From positions 96,028 to 160,027 of the forward strand of contig NZ_JHWH01000010.1 of the NCBI RefSeq assembly GCF_000622145.1: 64,000 nucleotides of DNA, given 5' to 3'. This document shows positions 26,167 to 33,609 of this stretch, in pieces. This stretch comes from Paracoccus yeei ATCC BAA-599. Its GTDB lineage: Bacteria; Pseudomonadota; Alphaproteobacteria; Rhodobacterales; Rhodobacteraceae. The position numbers were made by a program, and so were the translations under genes. Each line of letters opens with the position of its first letter. Position 1 is the stretch's first letter. The notes beneath the pieces were generated by a model. The model was not told the origin of the DNA and ran no database searches. It saw only the letters and a list, made by a program, of their open reading frames with translations.

Positions 26167-26294
26167 CCGCATCGCCGCGCCGCCGCCCCGGCGGTGTTCC
26201 CACGCGAACAAGCCGCTCCTTCCATCCACGACGACACGCCCCTGCGTGCCGCGCGGCGCCGCCCGCGCCGCGCCCCGGCCTCTGGAGATCCCGC

Positions 26295-28364
26295 ATGACC
26301 GCACAAAAATCCGCCCGCCCCAGCCCCGCACCCGCCTGGCTGCCCTTCGCCCGCAAGCTGCTGCACCGCCTGCGCGAACCCACCGGCGAGGCGCTGCCCG
26401 ATCCCGAACTCGCCGCCGACCTCGGCCTGGCCAGCGAGCCCGCGGCGCTGACGCCCCGCACCCTGCTGACGGCGCTGCGCCTGGCCGCGAGCCTCGGCGG
26501 CCAGGCCGCCGTCACCGCTGCCCTGCGACCCGGCGCGCTGACCCTGCTGCGCGGGATCCCGGCCGAGGACATCCCTCTGCTGCGCCATGTGCTGCCCTGC
26601 CTCCTGCCCGGCGCCTGGCGGATCCGCGAGCTGAAGCCGGACGACGGCGCCCCGCGGGAGCACCCCGGCGCCACCACGCTGCACCTGATCACGGCCCCCG
26701 CGCCCGGGCGCGGTGACGCGCTGCAGCACCCGCTGCTCGCAGGCCTCGACAGCGCCGCGCCGCTGCTGATCCTGCTTGCCGCGGGCGCCGCGCTGCCCGA
26801 CGCGCGGCCGACCCGGCATGCGGTCATCCACGAGTTCGCGCCGATCGGCGCCGATCTGGTCTGGGCGCTCCTCGAGGCCCTGCGGCGCCTGCCCCGCCAA
26901 GGCGCGGTGGCCGATCGGGCCCTGCTGCGCCAGGCCTTCGACAGCGGGCTCTCCCTCGACAGCACCGATGTGCTGCTGGCCCTGCGGGCACCGACAATGG
27001 CCGAACTCGCCGCGCGGCTGGCCGGCAGCCCCGTCGCGCCGGGCGACGCCGCCGCGCCGCCCACCCTCGACAGCCTCACCGGCGACGGCCCGGCGCTGCA
27101 GGCCGCGCGGCACCTGGTCGAGGACCTGCGGCTCTGGCGCGCCGGGCGCCTCGACTGGTCCGAGATCACCCGCAGCGCGCTCTTTTACGGCCCGCCCGGC
27201 ACCGGCAAGTCCTGGCTCGCCCAGGCCATGGCGGCCTCGGCCGGCATCAGCGCGATCACCGGAAGCTTCGGCGAATGGCAGGCGGCGGGGCATCTGGGCG
27301 AGATGCTCAAGGCCATGCGCCGCACCTTCGCCGAGGCCCGCGCCCGCGCGCCGGCGCTGCTGATCCTCGACGAGCTCGACGCCGTGGGCAACCGCGAAGA
27401 CAACGCGGGCTCGAACCAGAACTACCGCGTGCAGGGCATCAACGCCTTCCTCGCGCTGATGGACGAGATCGCCCGCGCGCCCGGCGTCCTCGTCGTCGCC
27501 ACCTGCAACCACATCGACCTGATCGACCCGGCGGTGCTGCGCCCGGGCCGCTTCGACCTGCGGGTCGAGGTGCCACTGCCCGATGCCGCCACGCTCGCGG
27601 GCGTGCTGCGCCGCCACCTGGCGCTGCCCGAGGCGGACCTCGCCACGCTCGCCCGGCATTGCGTCGGCCTGAGCCTTGCCGAATGCGATGCCGAACTGCG
27701 GGCGGCGCGGGGCGCGGCGCGCCGGGCCGGGATCGAGATGGACGCGGCCGGCCTCATGGCCCGGCTCGGCGCCGGGCGCGATCCGGCGATCGACCGGCGC
27801 GTCGCCCTGCACGAATGCGGCCATGCCCTCGTCACCACCGCGCTCGGGCGCGGCGTGGTGCAGCGTCTGGCGCTTGCGGGCAGCGGCGGCACGACCCGGA
27901 TCGCGCGCCGCCCGCAGGCCGGGCTCATCGCCGACTACACCGATTTGCTGGCCGAGCTGATGGCCGGCCGCGCCGCCGAGCGGCTGGTGCTGGGCGCTGT
28001 CTCCGCCGGCGCCGGCGGCCCGCCGGACTCCGACCTGGCGCTGGCGACGCGCGTGGCGCTCGATCTCGAGACCCGCTACGGCCTCGGCGCCGAGGGGCCG
28101 CTCTGGCTCGGCACCGACAGCGCGGCCCCCATGCGCGACCCCGATCTGCGCGCACGGATCCGGCGCCACCTCGAGGCCGCCGAGGCCCGCGCCGCCGCCC
28201 TGCTGGCCCCGCACCGCGCGCTGCTCGAGGACATGGCGGCCGCCCTGGTGAGCCGGCGCGAGCTTTCCGACGACGGCCTTACCCCCTGGCTCGAGCGCCT
28301 TGATCTGGAGGTCGCCGCGCAAGTGATGCTGGACATCGAACAGCCAACGCCGCCGCCCGACTGA
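26295..28364 (+). CDS. FtsH-like AAA ATPase with M41 metalloprotease domain, no membrane anchor
   Basis: A 689-residue protein; I start at ATG 26295 because upstream codons overlap the preceding gene. Residues 1-280 are an unrecognised helical domain. The AAA domain has Walker A GPPGTGKS near residue 298, Walker B LLILDELDAVG, and second-region RPGRFDLRVEVPLP with the Arg finger. The M41-like domain has HECGH at 506-510 and the later DSDLALAT segment with the third zinc ligand near residue 580, so catalysis looks intact. FtsH itself is membrane-anchored, but here no N-terminal membrane helix is seen. This predicts a soluble ATP-driven protease of unknown target. Confidence 0.82.
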   Translation: MTAQKSARPSPAPAWLPFARKLLHRLREPTGEALPDPELAADLGLASEPAALTPRTLLTALRLAASLGGQAAVTAALRPGALTLLRGIPAEDIPLLRHVLPCLLPGAWRIRELKPDDGAPREHPGATTLHLITAPAPGRGDALQHPLLAGLDSAAPLLILLAAGAALPDARPTRHAVIHEFAPIGADLVWALLEALRRLPRQGAVADRALLRQAFDSGLSLDSTDVLLALRAPTMAELAARLAGSPVAPGDAAAPPTLDSLTGDGPALQAARHLVEDLRLWRAGRLDWSEITRSALFYGPPGTGKSWLAQAMAASAGISAITGSFGEWQAAGHLGEMLKAMRRTFAEARARAPALLILDELDAVGNREDNAGSNQNYRVQGINAFLALMDEIARAPGVLVVATCNHIDLIDPAVLRPGRFDLRVEVPLPDAATLAGVLRRHLALPEADLATLARHCVGLSLAECDAELRAARGAARRAGIEMDAAGLMARLGAGRDPAIDRRVALHECGHALVTTALGRGVVQRLALAGSGGTTRIARRPQAGLIADYTDLLAELMAGRAAERLVLGAVSAGAGGPPDSDLALATRVALDLETRYGLGAEGPLWLGTDSAAPMRDPDLRARIRRHLEAAEARAAALLAPHRALLEDMAAALVSRRELSDDGLTPWLERLDLEVAAQVMLDIEQPTPPPD

Positions 28365-28456
28365 TCCGCCGCGCCTCCGAACCCCTGCGCCCTGCCGCCA
28401 TCCCCGCCGCCGAACCGCAGCCATCGCAGTCCACCAAAAGCGCCGGAGCCCCCGTC

Positions 28457-28867
28457 ATGCCGCAAGCCACCACCCGGCGCGACCTCATCGCCACGCTGCC
28501 CGGCCTCGCCCTGCTGCTCGCCGTCGAGCCGGTCGCCGGGAGGGCAACCCCCACCGCGGCCCCCCCGCGCGCGGCCTTCCGGACGGCACGGCGCGCCTGG
28601 CACCGCGCCTGGCAACGCTATCGCGCCCAAGACCAGCGCGCCGCCGCCTGCGGCTTCGAGACCACCGAACCCGGCCGCGCCGCACTGGCCAGGATGGACG
28701 CGCTTCTGGTCCGCATCGATGAGATCGAGGCCACCCTCGCGCAGACGCCCGCCCGCACCCGCGCCGAACTGCGCATCAAGATCGAGGTGCTCTCCCTCGA
28801 TGGCGCGCTCAGGCCAGAGTTCCAGGACGCCGTAATGGCCGATGTCGAGCGCATGCTCCCAACATAA
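28457..28867 (+). CDS. Small exported protein of unknown function, possibly C-terminally altered
   Basis: A 136-residue protein with a signal-like N-terminus carrying twin arginines (TTRRDLIATLPGLALLLAVE), so Tat or Sec export is possible. The mature part is basic then helical (YRAQDQRAAACGFETTEPGR, ARMDALLVRIDEIEATLAQ). It is the last gene of the 24.4-28.9 kb series. Its stop lies exactly where an IS5 fragment abuts, so the original C-terminus may have been longer. Not recognised. Confidence 0.6.
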   Translation: MPQATTRRDLIATLPGLALLLAVEPVAGRATPTAAPPRAAFRTARRAWHRAWQRYRAQDQRAAACGFETTEPGRAALARMDALLVRIDEIEATLAQTPARTRAELRIKIEVLSLDGALRPEFQDAVMADVERMLPT

Positions 28868-29106
28868 TTTGGCTCAATCTTTGCCCCTTGGGCGCGTATC
28901 ATGGTGCTATCGACCATCTGAAGCTTGTCAGGCGCGATTTCCGCATGGTTCAGAGCGTCCAGGATATCCTCCCACAGCCCGACCAGCGTCCAGCGGCGGA
29001 ACTGGCGGCAGACTGACGACCACTTGTCAAACTCTTCAGGAAGGTCACGCCACGGCGCTCCCGTCCGCGCTATCCAGATAATACCATCCACAAAAAGACA
29101 ATGATT
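28865..29106 (-). pseudogene. IS5-family transposase fragment
   Basis: Minus-strand translation contains FVDGIIWIARTGAPWRDLPE, then CRQFRRWTLVGLWEDILDAL and DKLQMVDSTMIRAQ. This is the N-terminal third of an IS5-type (IS427/IS1031 branch) transposase up to the first catalytic Asp. The remainder is missing: the reading runs into the neighbouring gene. It is unrelated to the IS5 remnant at 21083, which belongs to another branch. Confidence 0.8.
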
Positions 29107-29322
29107 GGATGGCTTGCGCCTATTCGGCTGTTATCCCGCCTCGCCGACTTTCTGCCCTGGGCGGCACTGGTCGCGCCTGGCGCGGTGCTGAACAAGGACG
29201 GTTCGTTCCAGCGCACGGCGAAGTTTCGCGGACCGGATCTGGACTCTGCCGTCGCGGCCGAATGGCTGCGCACGGCGAAGCACCCCCGTTTCCGAAAAGT
29301 GGCGGCGCTGATCCCGAAATAG
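29101..29322 (+). pseudogene. TrbE/VirB4-like conjugation ATPase, N-terminal fragment
   Basis: The text RLADFLPWAALVAPGAVLNK, then GSFQRTAKFRGPDLDSAVAA is the conserved N-terminus of TrbE. It breaks off after about 55 residues and continues into unrelated sequence (EWLRTAKHPRFRKVAALIPK). The ATPase domain is absent. It is one of two conjugation-gene scraps here (see 30109-30305), so a conjugative or integrative element once occupied the site. Confidence 0.75.
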
Positions 29323-29371
29323 GCCGGTCGAGCAATGCAGGTCTGGCGGCCATCCTTGGCCGAATGCCCTG

Positions 29372-29800
29372 CTATGCGGGCAGTTCCTTCAACGGATTTG
29401 CATAGGGCACGCCGAGCGGCGCGAAATGCCGCTCGTTGGCGGTCAGCACCGTCAGGCCATGCGCGGCAGCCGTCGCCGCGATGGCGATGTCCTCGAAGCC
29501 CGGATCATGGGCACGCGCCTGGTCGAGGATCGCCCCGGCCTGACGAGCCTCCTCGATGCCGAAAGCGAGGATCCGGCTGGCGTAGAAATGCTCGACCGCA
29601 GCGAGCCAGCGGCGCAGCGCCGGGGCCTTGCTGCTGGCGCCGATCCTGACCGCCCGGGCGATGCCGGCCTCGATCTCGGCGATGGTGATGGCCGAGAGAT
29701 AGAGCCGGTCGCTGTGGGCGCGCATCCATGCAGCGAGAACATCGGCGTCTCGCCTCGTCGGCGCGGAGGCCGAAACGATGTTGGTATCGAGCAGGTACAA
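29372..29800 (-). CDS. PIN-domain toxin (VapC-like)
   Basis: A 142-residue PIN ribonuclease. The acidic residues are visible in YLLDTNIVSA (Asp), TIAEIEAGI (Glu) and FEDIAIAATAAAHGLTVLTA (Asp), with the usual ending NERHFAPLGVPYANPL. It starts with TTG at 29800, four bases beyond the antitoxin stop, and is expected to be translated with it. VapC toxins cleave tRNA or rRNA; the target here is unknown. The C-terminal residues are not truncated. Confidence 0.9.
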   Translation of the reverse strand: MYLLDTNIVSASAPTRRDADVLAAWMRAHSDRLYLSAITIAEIEAGIARAVRIGASSKAPALRRWLAAVEHFYASRILAFGIEEARQAGAILDQARAHDPGFEDIAIAATAAAHGLTVLTANERHFAPLGVPYANPLKELPA

Positions 29801-29803
29801 GAT

Positions 29804-30055
29804 TCAGAGGCTCGTATCCCGCAGCGCGCGTGCAGGCTTGCGGGTGCGTTCGGGGATATCCTCCGGCTGGCCGGGAAAGGCCAGCAGCAGGTCGGCGAAA
29901 TCCGGAACTCGCGAGATGCGCTGCCATTCCTCGAAGGAGAGCAGCACCGCCTCCTTGCGGCCGTGCCGGGTGATGACCGTCGGCTCGCCCGCCACGGCCT
30001 GATCGATCACGGCGGAAAGCGTCGCCTTCGCATCCCTGAGTTGGAGTTCCTTCAT
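29804..30055 (-). CDS. Phd/YefM-type antitoxin
   Basis: An 83-residue protein starting at ATG 30055. The N-terminal KELQLRDAKATLSAVIDQAV and ITRHGRKEAVLLSFEEWQRI are the Phd/YefM DNA-binding fold. The C-terminal tail is the likely toxin-binding part. A TTG five codons upstream is a weaker start. It precedes the PIN toxin in one operon and probably represses it through the palindrome at 30070-30087. Confidence 0.88.
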   Translation of the reverse strand: MKELQLRDAKATLSAVIDQAVAGEPTVITRHGRKEAVLLSFEEWQRISRVPDFADLLLAFPGQPEDIPERTRKPARALRDTSL

Positions 30056-30069
30056 GGCCGTTCCTCGCA

Positions 30070-30087
30070 ATGACTATCTGTAGTCAT
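30070..30087. promoter_or_regulatory. Toxin-antitoxin operator palindrome
   Basis: ATGACTA-TCTG-TAGTCAT is a perfect 7-bp inverted repeat 15 bases upstream of the antitoxin ATG, the usual place for a Phd/YefM autoregulatory site. Confidence 0.7.
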
Positions 30088-30108
30088 ATGGGATGGCAAC
30101 ACCGGCCG

Positions 30109-30305
30109 TCAAGGTGATCGGCCCCACAACCCCAGCCCACACTTCCGGCCGAAGCACCAGTCCACCCCGCCATCGCCACGCGCGACGCCGGAGACATGCT
30201 GACCCAGATGCCGTTCGAGCGAGGGCGTCCACGGCACCAGTTTGAAGCCGAGCCCGTCGTCGATCATGGCAAGCGGCCGGAGGCCAGGGCGAATCGCCGG
30301 CGATA
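30109..30305 (-). pseudogene. DUF3363/VirD2-type relaxase, C-terminal fragment
   Basis: On the minus strand YRRRFALASGR, then after a one-base deletion AMIDDGLGFKLVPWTPSLER and HLGQHVSGVARG give the familiar C-terminus of Rlx/VirD2-like relaxases of integrative elements. The N-terminal nuclease domain is absent. The upstream end is joined in frame to an XRE regulator fragment, so a deletion brought them together. Confidence 0.7.
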
Positions 30306-30551
30306 GGTGACCCCGATGCGGGTGGCGAGTTCCGCCTGGCTCAAGTCCTTGGCGCGGTGCCGCGCGGCCAGCGCGGTCGCCGCCTGTGCACGATCCGGCG
30401 CCCAGCCCCAGCGCACGCCCAGCACCGCCATCACCGTGACAACGGCGTGAAAACCCCCTTCATCCCGCTCGAGCGCCCGGAGCGCCGGCAGGCTGATCTG
30501 CGCCATGGAGGCGACATCGGCCTGTGTCAGCCCGGGCACGGCGCGTCGCAC
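30264..30551 (-). pseudogene. XRE-type regulator fragment fused to the relaxase remnant
   Basis: A 95-codon frame. VPGLTQADVASMAQISLPAL followed by RALERDEGG is a helix-turn-helix. A second, partial one follows (KDLSQAELATRIGVT). The last 13 residues belong to the relaxase remnant. The GTG start at 30551 sits inside apparent coding sequence that continues upstream (WIFSVRRAVPG), so the N-terminus is probably lost too. A functional product is doubtful. Confidence 0.6.
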
Positions 30552-30699
30552 AGAGAAGATCCATGTCAGGAATTGTTGCTATTTCCAGTGACAAAAAGGA
30601 CAGGATTCTTGACACCATCTGCATCACCTTAATTGGGCGCGCCAGAGAAGAGCGTCAAAAAGGGTGGAAAGCGGTCTGATGGCGGTGCGGCAGGGCAGC

Positions 30700-30941
30700 T
30701 GCGCACTGCCACAAGCTTCTATCACCATGACGCAAGAGGGCAGCTGGCTGAAAAATTCCAGCACCTGAGCCCGCCGCAACGTCTTGCGCAGAACGGCCCG
30801 TCCTGTGCCGTCGGCTCCATGCACCTGGAGCACAGTCTTCGCCAGATCGAGCCCGAACGCGATAGTCTCGTTATGACCGCTCCCCTTTGTGGATCGTTGC
30901 AGACCCACCCTGGCACATTCGATGCCACCGGGGGGCGGTCA
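30700..30941 (-). pseudogene. IS110-family transposase, N-terminal remnant with one terminus
   Basis: Minus-strand text IAFGLDLAKTVLQVHGADG and VLEFFSQLPSCVMVIEACGS is the N-terminal RuvC-like (DEDD) start of an IS110 recombinase and stops soon after. Upstream, GGCATCGAATGTGCCAGGGT closely parallels the end of the intact element at 52.3 kb, so this scrap retains the element's right end near 30941. Confidence 0.75.
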
Positions 30942-31138
30942 CATCATCAGAGGCGGGCAATCTTCTCTAGAAAGCTGAGGCTACCCGGGGGTCTGTGCCT
31001 CGATAGATCTGAGGTCCAAGAGGTCGTTATGATCGGCGATGTCGCGGAGGCGCTTCACCGATAGGACAACACATCTTATTGATTTTTTTCAATTTGGTGA
31101 TTATTCTCTGGAATGTAGCACCCTGGAGTCCCAAATTC

Positions 31139-32188
31139 ATGTATTACAGTGCTTTAGACAGCCGAGTGATCCGTGACCGGGTTGATCTCGTCGCCACGTT
31201 CGAAGAGTGGCAACGGGTCAGGAAGCTATCACAGAACGAACTTGGCGGAAACATGTCTTACGAGTTCCGCGCGGACCGCGAATATTTGTACCGCAGAATG
31301 ACAAAAGGCGGGATCAGGTCGACCCGAAGCCTTGGCCCTCGATCTGACAAGACCGACGCAATTCTTGGGCATTATCTGCGACAGAAACAGGAGGCCGAGG
31401 AGCGTCTCGCAACTTTGGCCGGAAAGATCAACCAACTGGCCGCGGTCATGCGGGCGCTCAACCACCAGCGTGTCCCCAGCATCGCCGCCAGGCTGATCCG
31501 CAAGCTGGATGAAAGCCCGGCAGCCGCCCGGTTTCGAGTGGTGGGGACCCATGCCCTTTACGCCTATGAAGCCGCAGCGGCGGTGACGTTCGAAGGAGAG
31601 ATGGTCGCCACCGGAGATCTGGATGTTCTGATCGACGATCGCGCGCCCTTGCGCATCGCAATTGACGGAGAAGCGAGAGGCCTGGAGGCCATCGCCAGAT
31701 CCGTCGACCCGTCATTCCAGCAGCGGCAGAAGGGAGATTTCCGGCTGATCAACAAGGACGGGTTCATGGTCGAGTTTATCCGCCCCGAGGCGCGACCAGC
31801 GCATCGGGTCATGCCCGGCCAGATCAGCGGCGTCGACGGGGATGCCGTTCCGGCCCCGATTGTCGGTCTGGAATGGCTCGTGTCTGCACCTGCCTTTACG
31901 GCAATTGCCATCGATGACCGCGGCTTTCCGGTCAGAATGACCGCGCCAGCACCGGCCATATGGGCGGCGCACAAGCTTTGGATTTCCCAAAGAGCAGACC
32001 GCGATCCCGGCAAGGCCGCGCGTGACAGGATTCAGGCTGAAGCGGTCCTCAGCCTGATCAAGGATCGGCTGCCACAGGAAAAGCTGGACCCGGGCAAGCA
32101 CAGCGCCCTGCCAAGATTCGTGGCGGATCTGGCAACAGTCGGACCAGCAAGATCTGATCAGAAGAGACTCGCGCCAGACTGGGAATGA
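31139..32188 (+). CDS. GSU2403-family nucleotidyltransferase-fold protein
   Basis: A 349-residue protein, started at ATG 31139 because GGAG lies before it and the longer frame to 31079 is AT-rich leader. The core FRVVGTHALYAYEAAAAVTF followed by TGDLDVLIDD has the GT...TxDLD pattern of the MNT-like nucleotidyltransferase fold. An N-terminal helical part (residues 60-110, DAILGHYLRQKQEAEERLAT) and a C-terminal domain (PAIWAAHKLWISQRADRDPG) are as in the GSU2403 family. Its substrate is unknown; relatives include toxin-antitoxin and abortive-infection nucleotidyltransferases. It stands alone among mobile-element scraps. Confidence 0.75.
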   Translation: MYYSALDSRVIRDRVDLVATFEEWQRVRKLSQNELGGNMSYEFRADREYLYRRMTKGGIRSTRSLGPRSDKTDAILGHYLRQKQEAEERLATLAGKINQLAAVMRALNHQRVPSIAARLIRKLDESPAAARFRVVGTHALYAYEAAAAVTFEGEMVATGDLDVLIDDRAPLRIAIDGEARGLEAIARSVDPSFQQRQKGDFRLINKDGFMVEFIRPEARPAHRVMPGQISGVDGDAVPAPIVGLEWLVSAPAFTAIAIDDRGFPVRMTAPAPAIWAAHKLWISQRADRDPGKAARDRIQAEAVLSLIKDRLPQEKLDPGKHSALPRFVADLATVGPARSDQKRLAPDWE

Positions 32189-32286
32189 TGCATCCGGTTA
32201 AGTAGCCAAGTGAACCTTCGAGGCCGGTGCCTCCATGTGGATCGGAGCGCACAGATATCCACATTGGGAGCGGTCGATGCTGCAAG

Positions 32287-33477
32287 TCACGCCAACAGCC
32301 GCCCCTTTTCCAAGTAATAGCGACGTGTGCAAAGCGCGCCCAGAAATGCCTCGTCCTGCTCGACCAACAGCATCGTCAGGTGCAGCCGGTCGCGCAACAT
32401 CAACAAGGCCTCGACGATTTCGTCGCGGATCGAGGGCTGGATGCCTTCGGTCGGCTCGTCCAGCATCACCAACCGGGGCGCCGCGCAAAGACAGCGGGCC
32501 AGAGCCAGGATCTGCTGTTCGCCCCCGGACAGCACACCGCCCGGTCGCCCGGCAATGGGCGCGAGGCGCGGAAAAAGCGCAGTCATCTCTTCGGCCCGGT
32601 CCAGCGACTGGCCGCCCGCCAGACAGGCGGCCTGCATGTTTTCACGCACCGTCAGCTGTGGAAAGATCCGCCGCCCTTGCTTGACATGGCCCAGACCCAG
32701 CCTCGCGCGCCGGTGGATGGGCAGCGCGGTAATGTCGCGGCCCTCCATACCTATCCGCCCCTGCGTCGTTGAAAGATCGCCGCCGATGGTCATCAGCAGC
32801 GTGGTCTTGCCCATGCCATTGTCGCCAAGAATGCCGACGAACTCGCCCTCGGCCACATGCAGCGTGATGTCGCGCAGGATCGGGATCTGACCATAGCCCG
32901 AATGCACCCCTGTTAGTTCCAGCATCATGCCACTTCCTTTCCCAGATAGACGTCGCGCACACGCGGGTCCGAAAGCACCTGACGGGCCGGACTTTGCGGG
33001 CGGCGCATATTCGGCCAGGAAGGACGTCGCCCCGGCATATTCGCCCGAGGCGGAAAAGCCCTGCACCATGCGGACCAGCAGCAGCAGCACGGGCGCCAGC
33101 ATGCCGATCTGGTGATAGGACGGCAGCAAGGCGATGACCGTCGTCGCCCCGGACATGATCAGGATCGACCAGGACAGCGCGGTCTTGCGGCCGATGCGGT
33201 CGCCGATGCTGCCCCAGACGATGCCGCCGATCGGGCGGATGACGAAGGAAATTGCAAAGACCGCGAAGGTCGCCAGCAGTGCGGCCTGCGGCGCGATCTC
33301 GGGGAAGAAGACCGCGGCGATCACGGTGGCGAAATAGCCATAGGAGGCATAGTCGAACCATTCGACGAAATTGCCGATGAAACTGGCGGTCAGAACCTTG
33401 CGCAGGACGGCCGGACTGGCCTGGGCGTCGGGCACGCCGTTCGGGCCCGCAGCGGCGGGGATGGTCATGGTGGTCAT
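32287..33477 (-). CDS. Chimera: N-terminal half of an MHS-type MFS permease fused in frame to a LivF-type ABC ATPase
   Basis: One open frame of 396 residues. Residues 1 to about 160 are the first four or five membrane segments of an MHS/ProP-like permease (FIGNFVEWFDYASYGYFATV, GSIGDRIGRKTALSWSI) ending at FLAEYAPPAK. About 20 residues follow that are the last codons of a livG gene read in the wrong frame (the right frame gives SDPRVRDVYLGKEVA). Then, from MMLELTGVHSGYG (ATG 32928), comes a LivF-type ATPase of 213 residues with Walker A GDNGMGKTT, signature LSGGEQQILALARC and Walker B LVMLDEPTEG. LivF lacks roughly the last 20 residues of the family. The start at 33477 has GGAGGAGACC. A deletion between two transporter loci is the simplest origin. 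The livF ATG still overlaps the livG stop, so LivF might also be made separately. Confidence 0.85.
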   Translation of the reverse strand: MTTMTIPAAAGPNGVPDAQASPAVLRKVLTASFIGNFVEWFDYASYGYFATVIAAVFFPEIAPQAALLATFAVFAISFVIRPIGGIVWGSIGDRIGRKTALSWSILIMSGATTVIALLPSYHQIGMLAPVLLLLVRMVQGFSASGEYAGATSFLAEYAPPAKSGPSGAFGPACARRLSGKGSGMMLELTGVHSGYGQIPILRDITLHVAEGEFVGILGDNGMGKTTLLMTIGGDLSTTQGRIGMEGRDITALPIHRRARLGLGHVKQGRRIFPQLTVRENMQAACLAGGQSLDRAEEMTALFPRLAPIAGRPGGVLSGGEQQILALARCLCAAPRLVMLDEPTEGIQPSIRDEIVEALLMLRDRLHLTMLLVEQDEAFLGALCTRRYYLEKGRLLA

Positions 33478-33574
33478 GGTCTCCTCCCATGGGAACCGAT
33501 GATGGTGACGATCATCGTCGACGGCGCGACCCTCCCGGTCGGCCGGACGGCTTTTGCGTGCTGGCAAAAGCGAA

Positions 33575-33603
33575 AACCGGCGGGGCTTCTGGCCCCGCCG
33601 GTT
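33575..33603 (-). terminator. Rho-independent terminator after the creatinase gene
   Basis: A perfect 12-bp stem (AACCGGCGGGGC / GCCCCGCCGGTT) with a five-base loop, followed in the minus direction by TTTTCGCTTTT. It lies six bases beyond the creatinase stop. Confidence 0.85.
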
Positions 33604-33609
33604 CCTGGA

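Noticed and set aside
26088..28424. 778-codon minus-strand frame opposite the AAA/M41 gene
   Set aside because: Shadow frame; Walker and HExGH motifs on the plus strand prove the coding strand.
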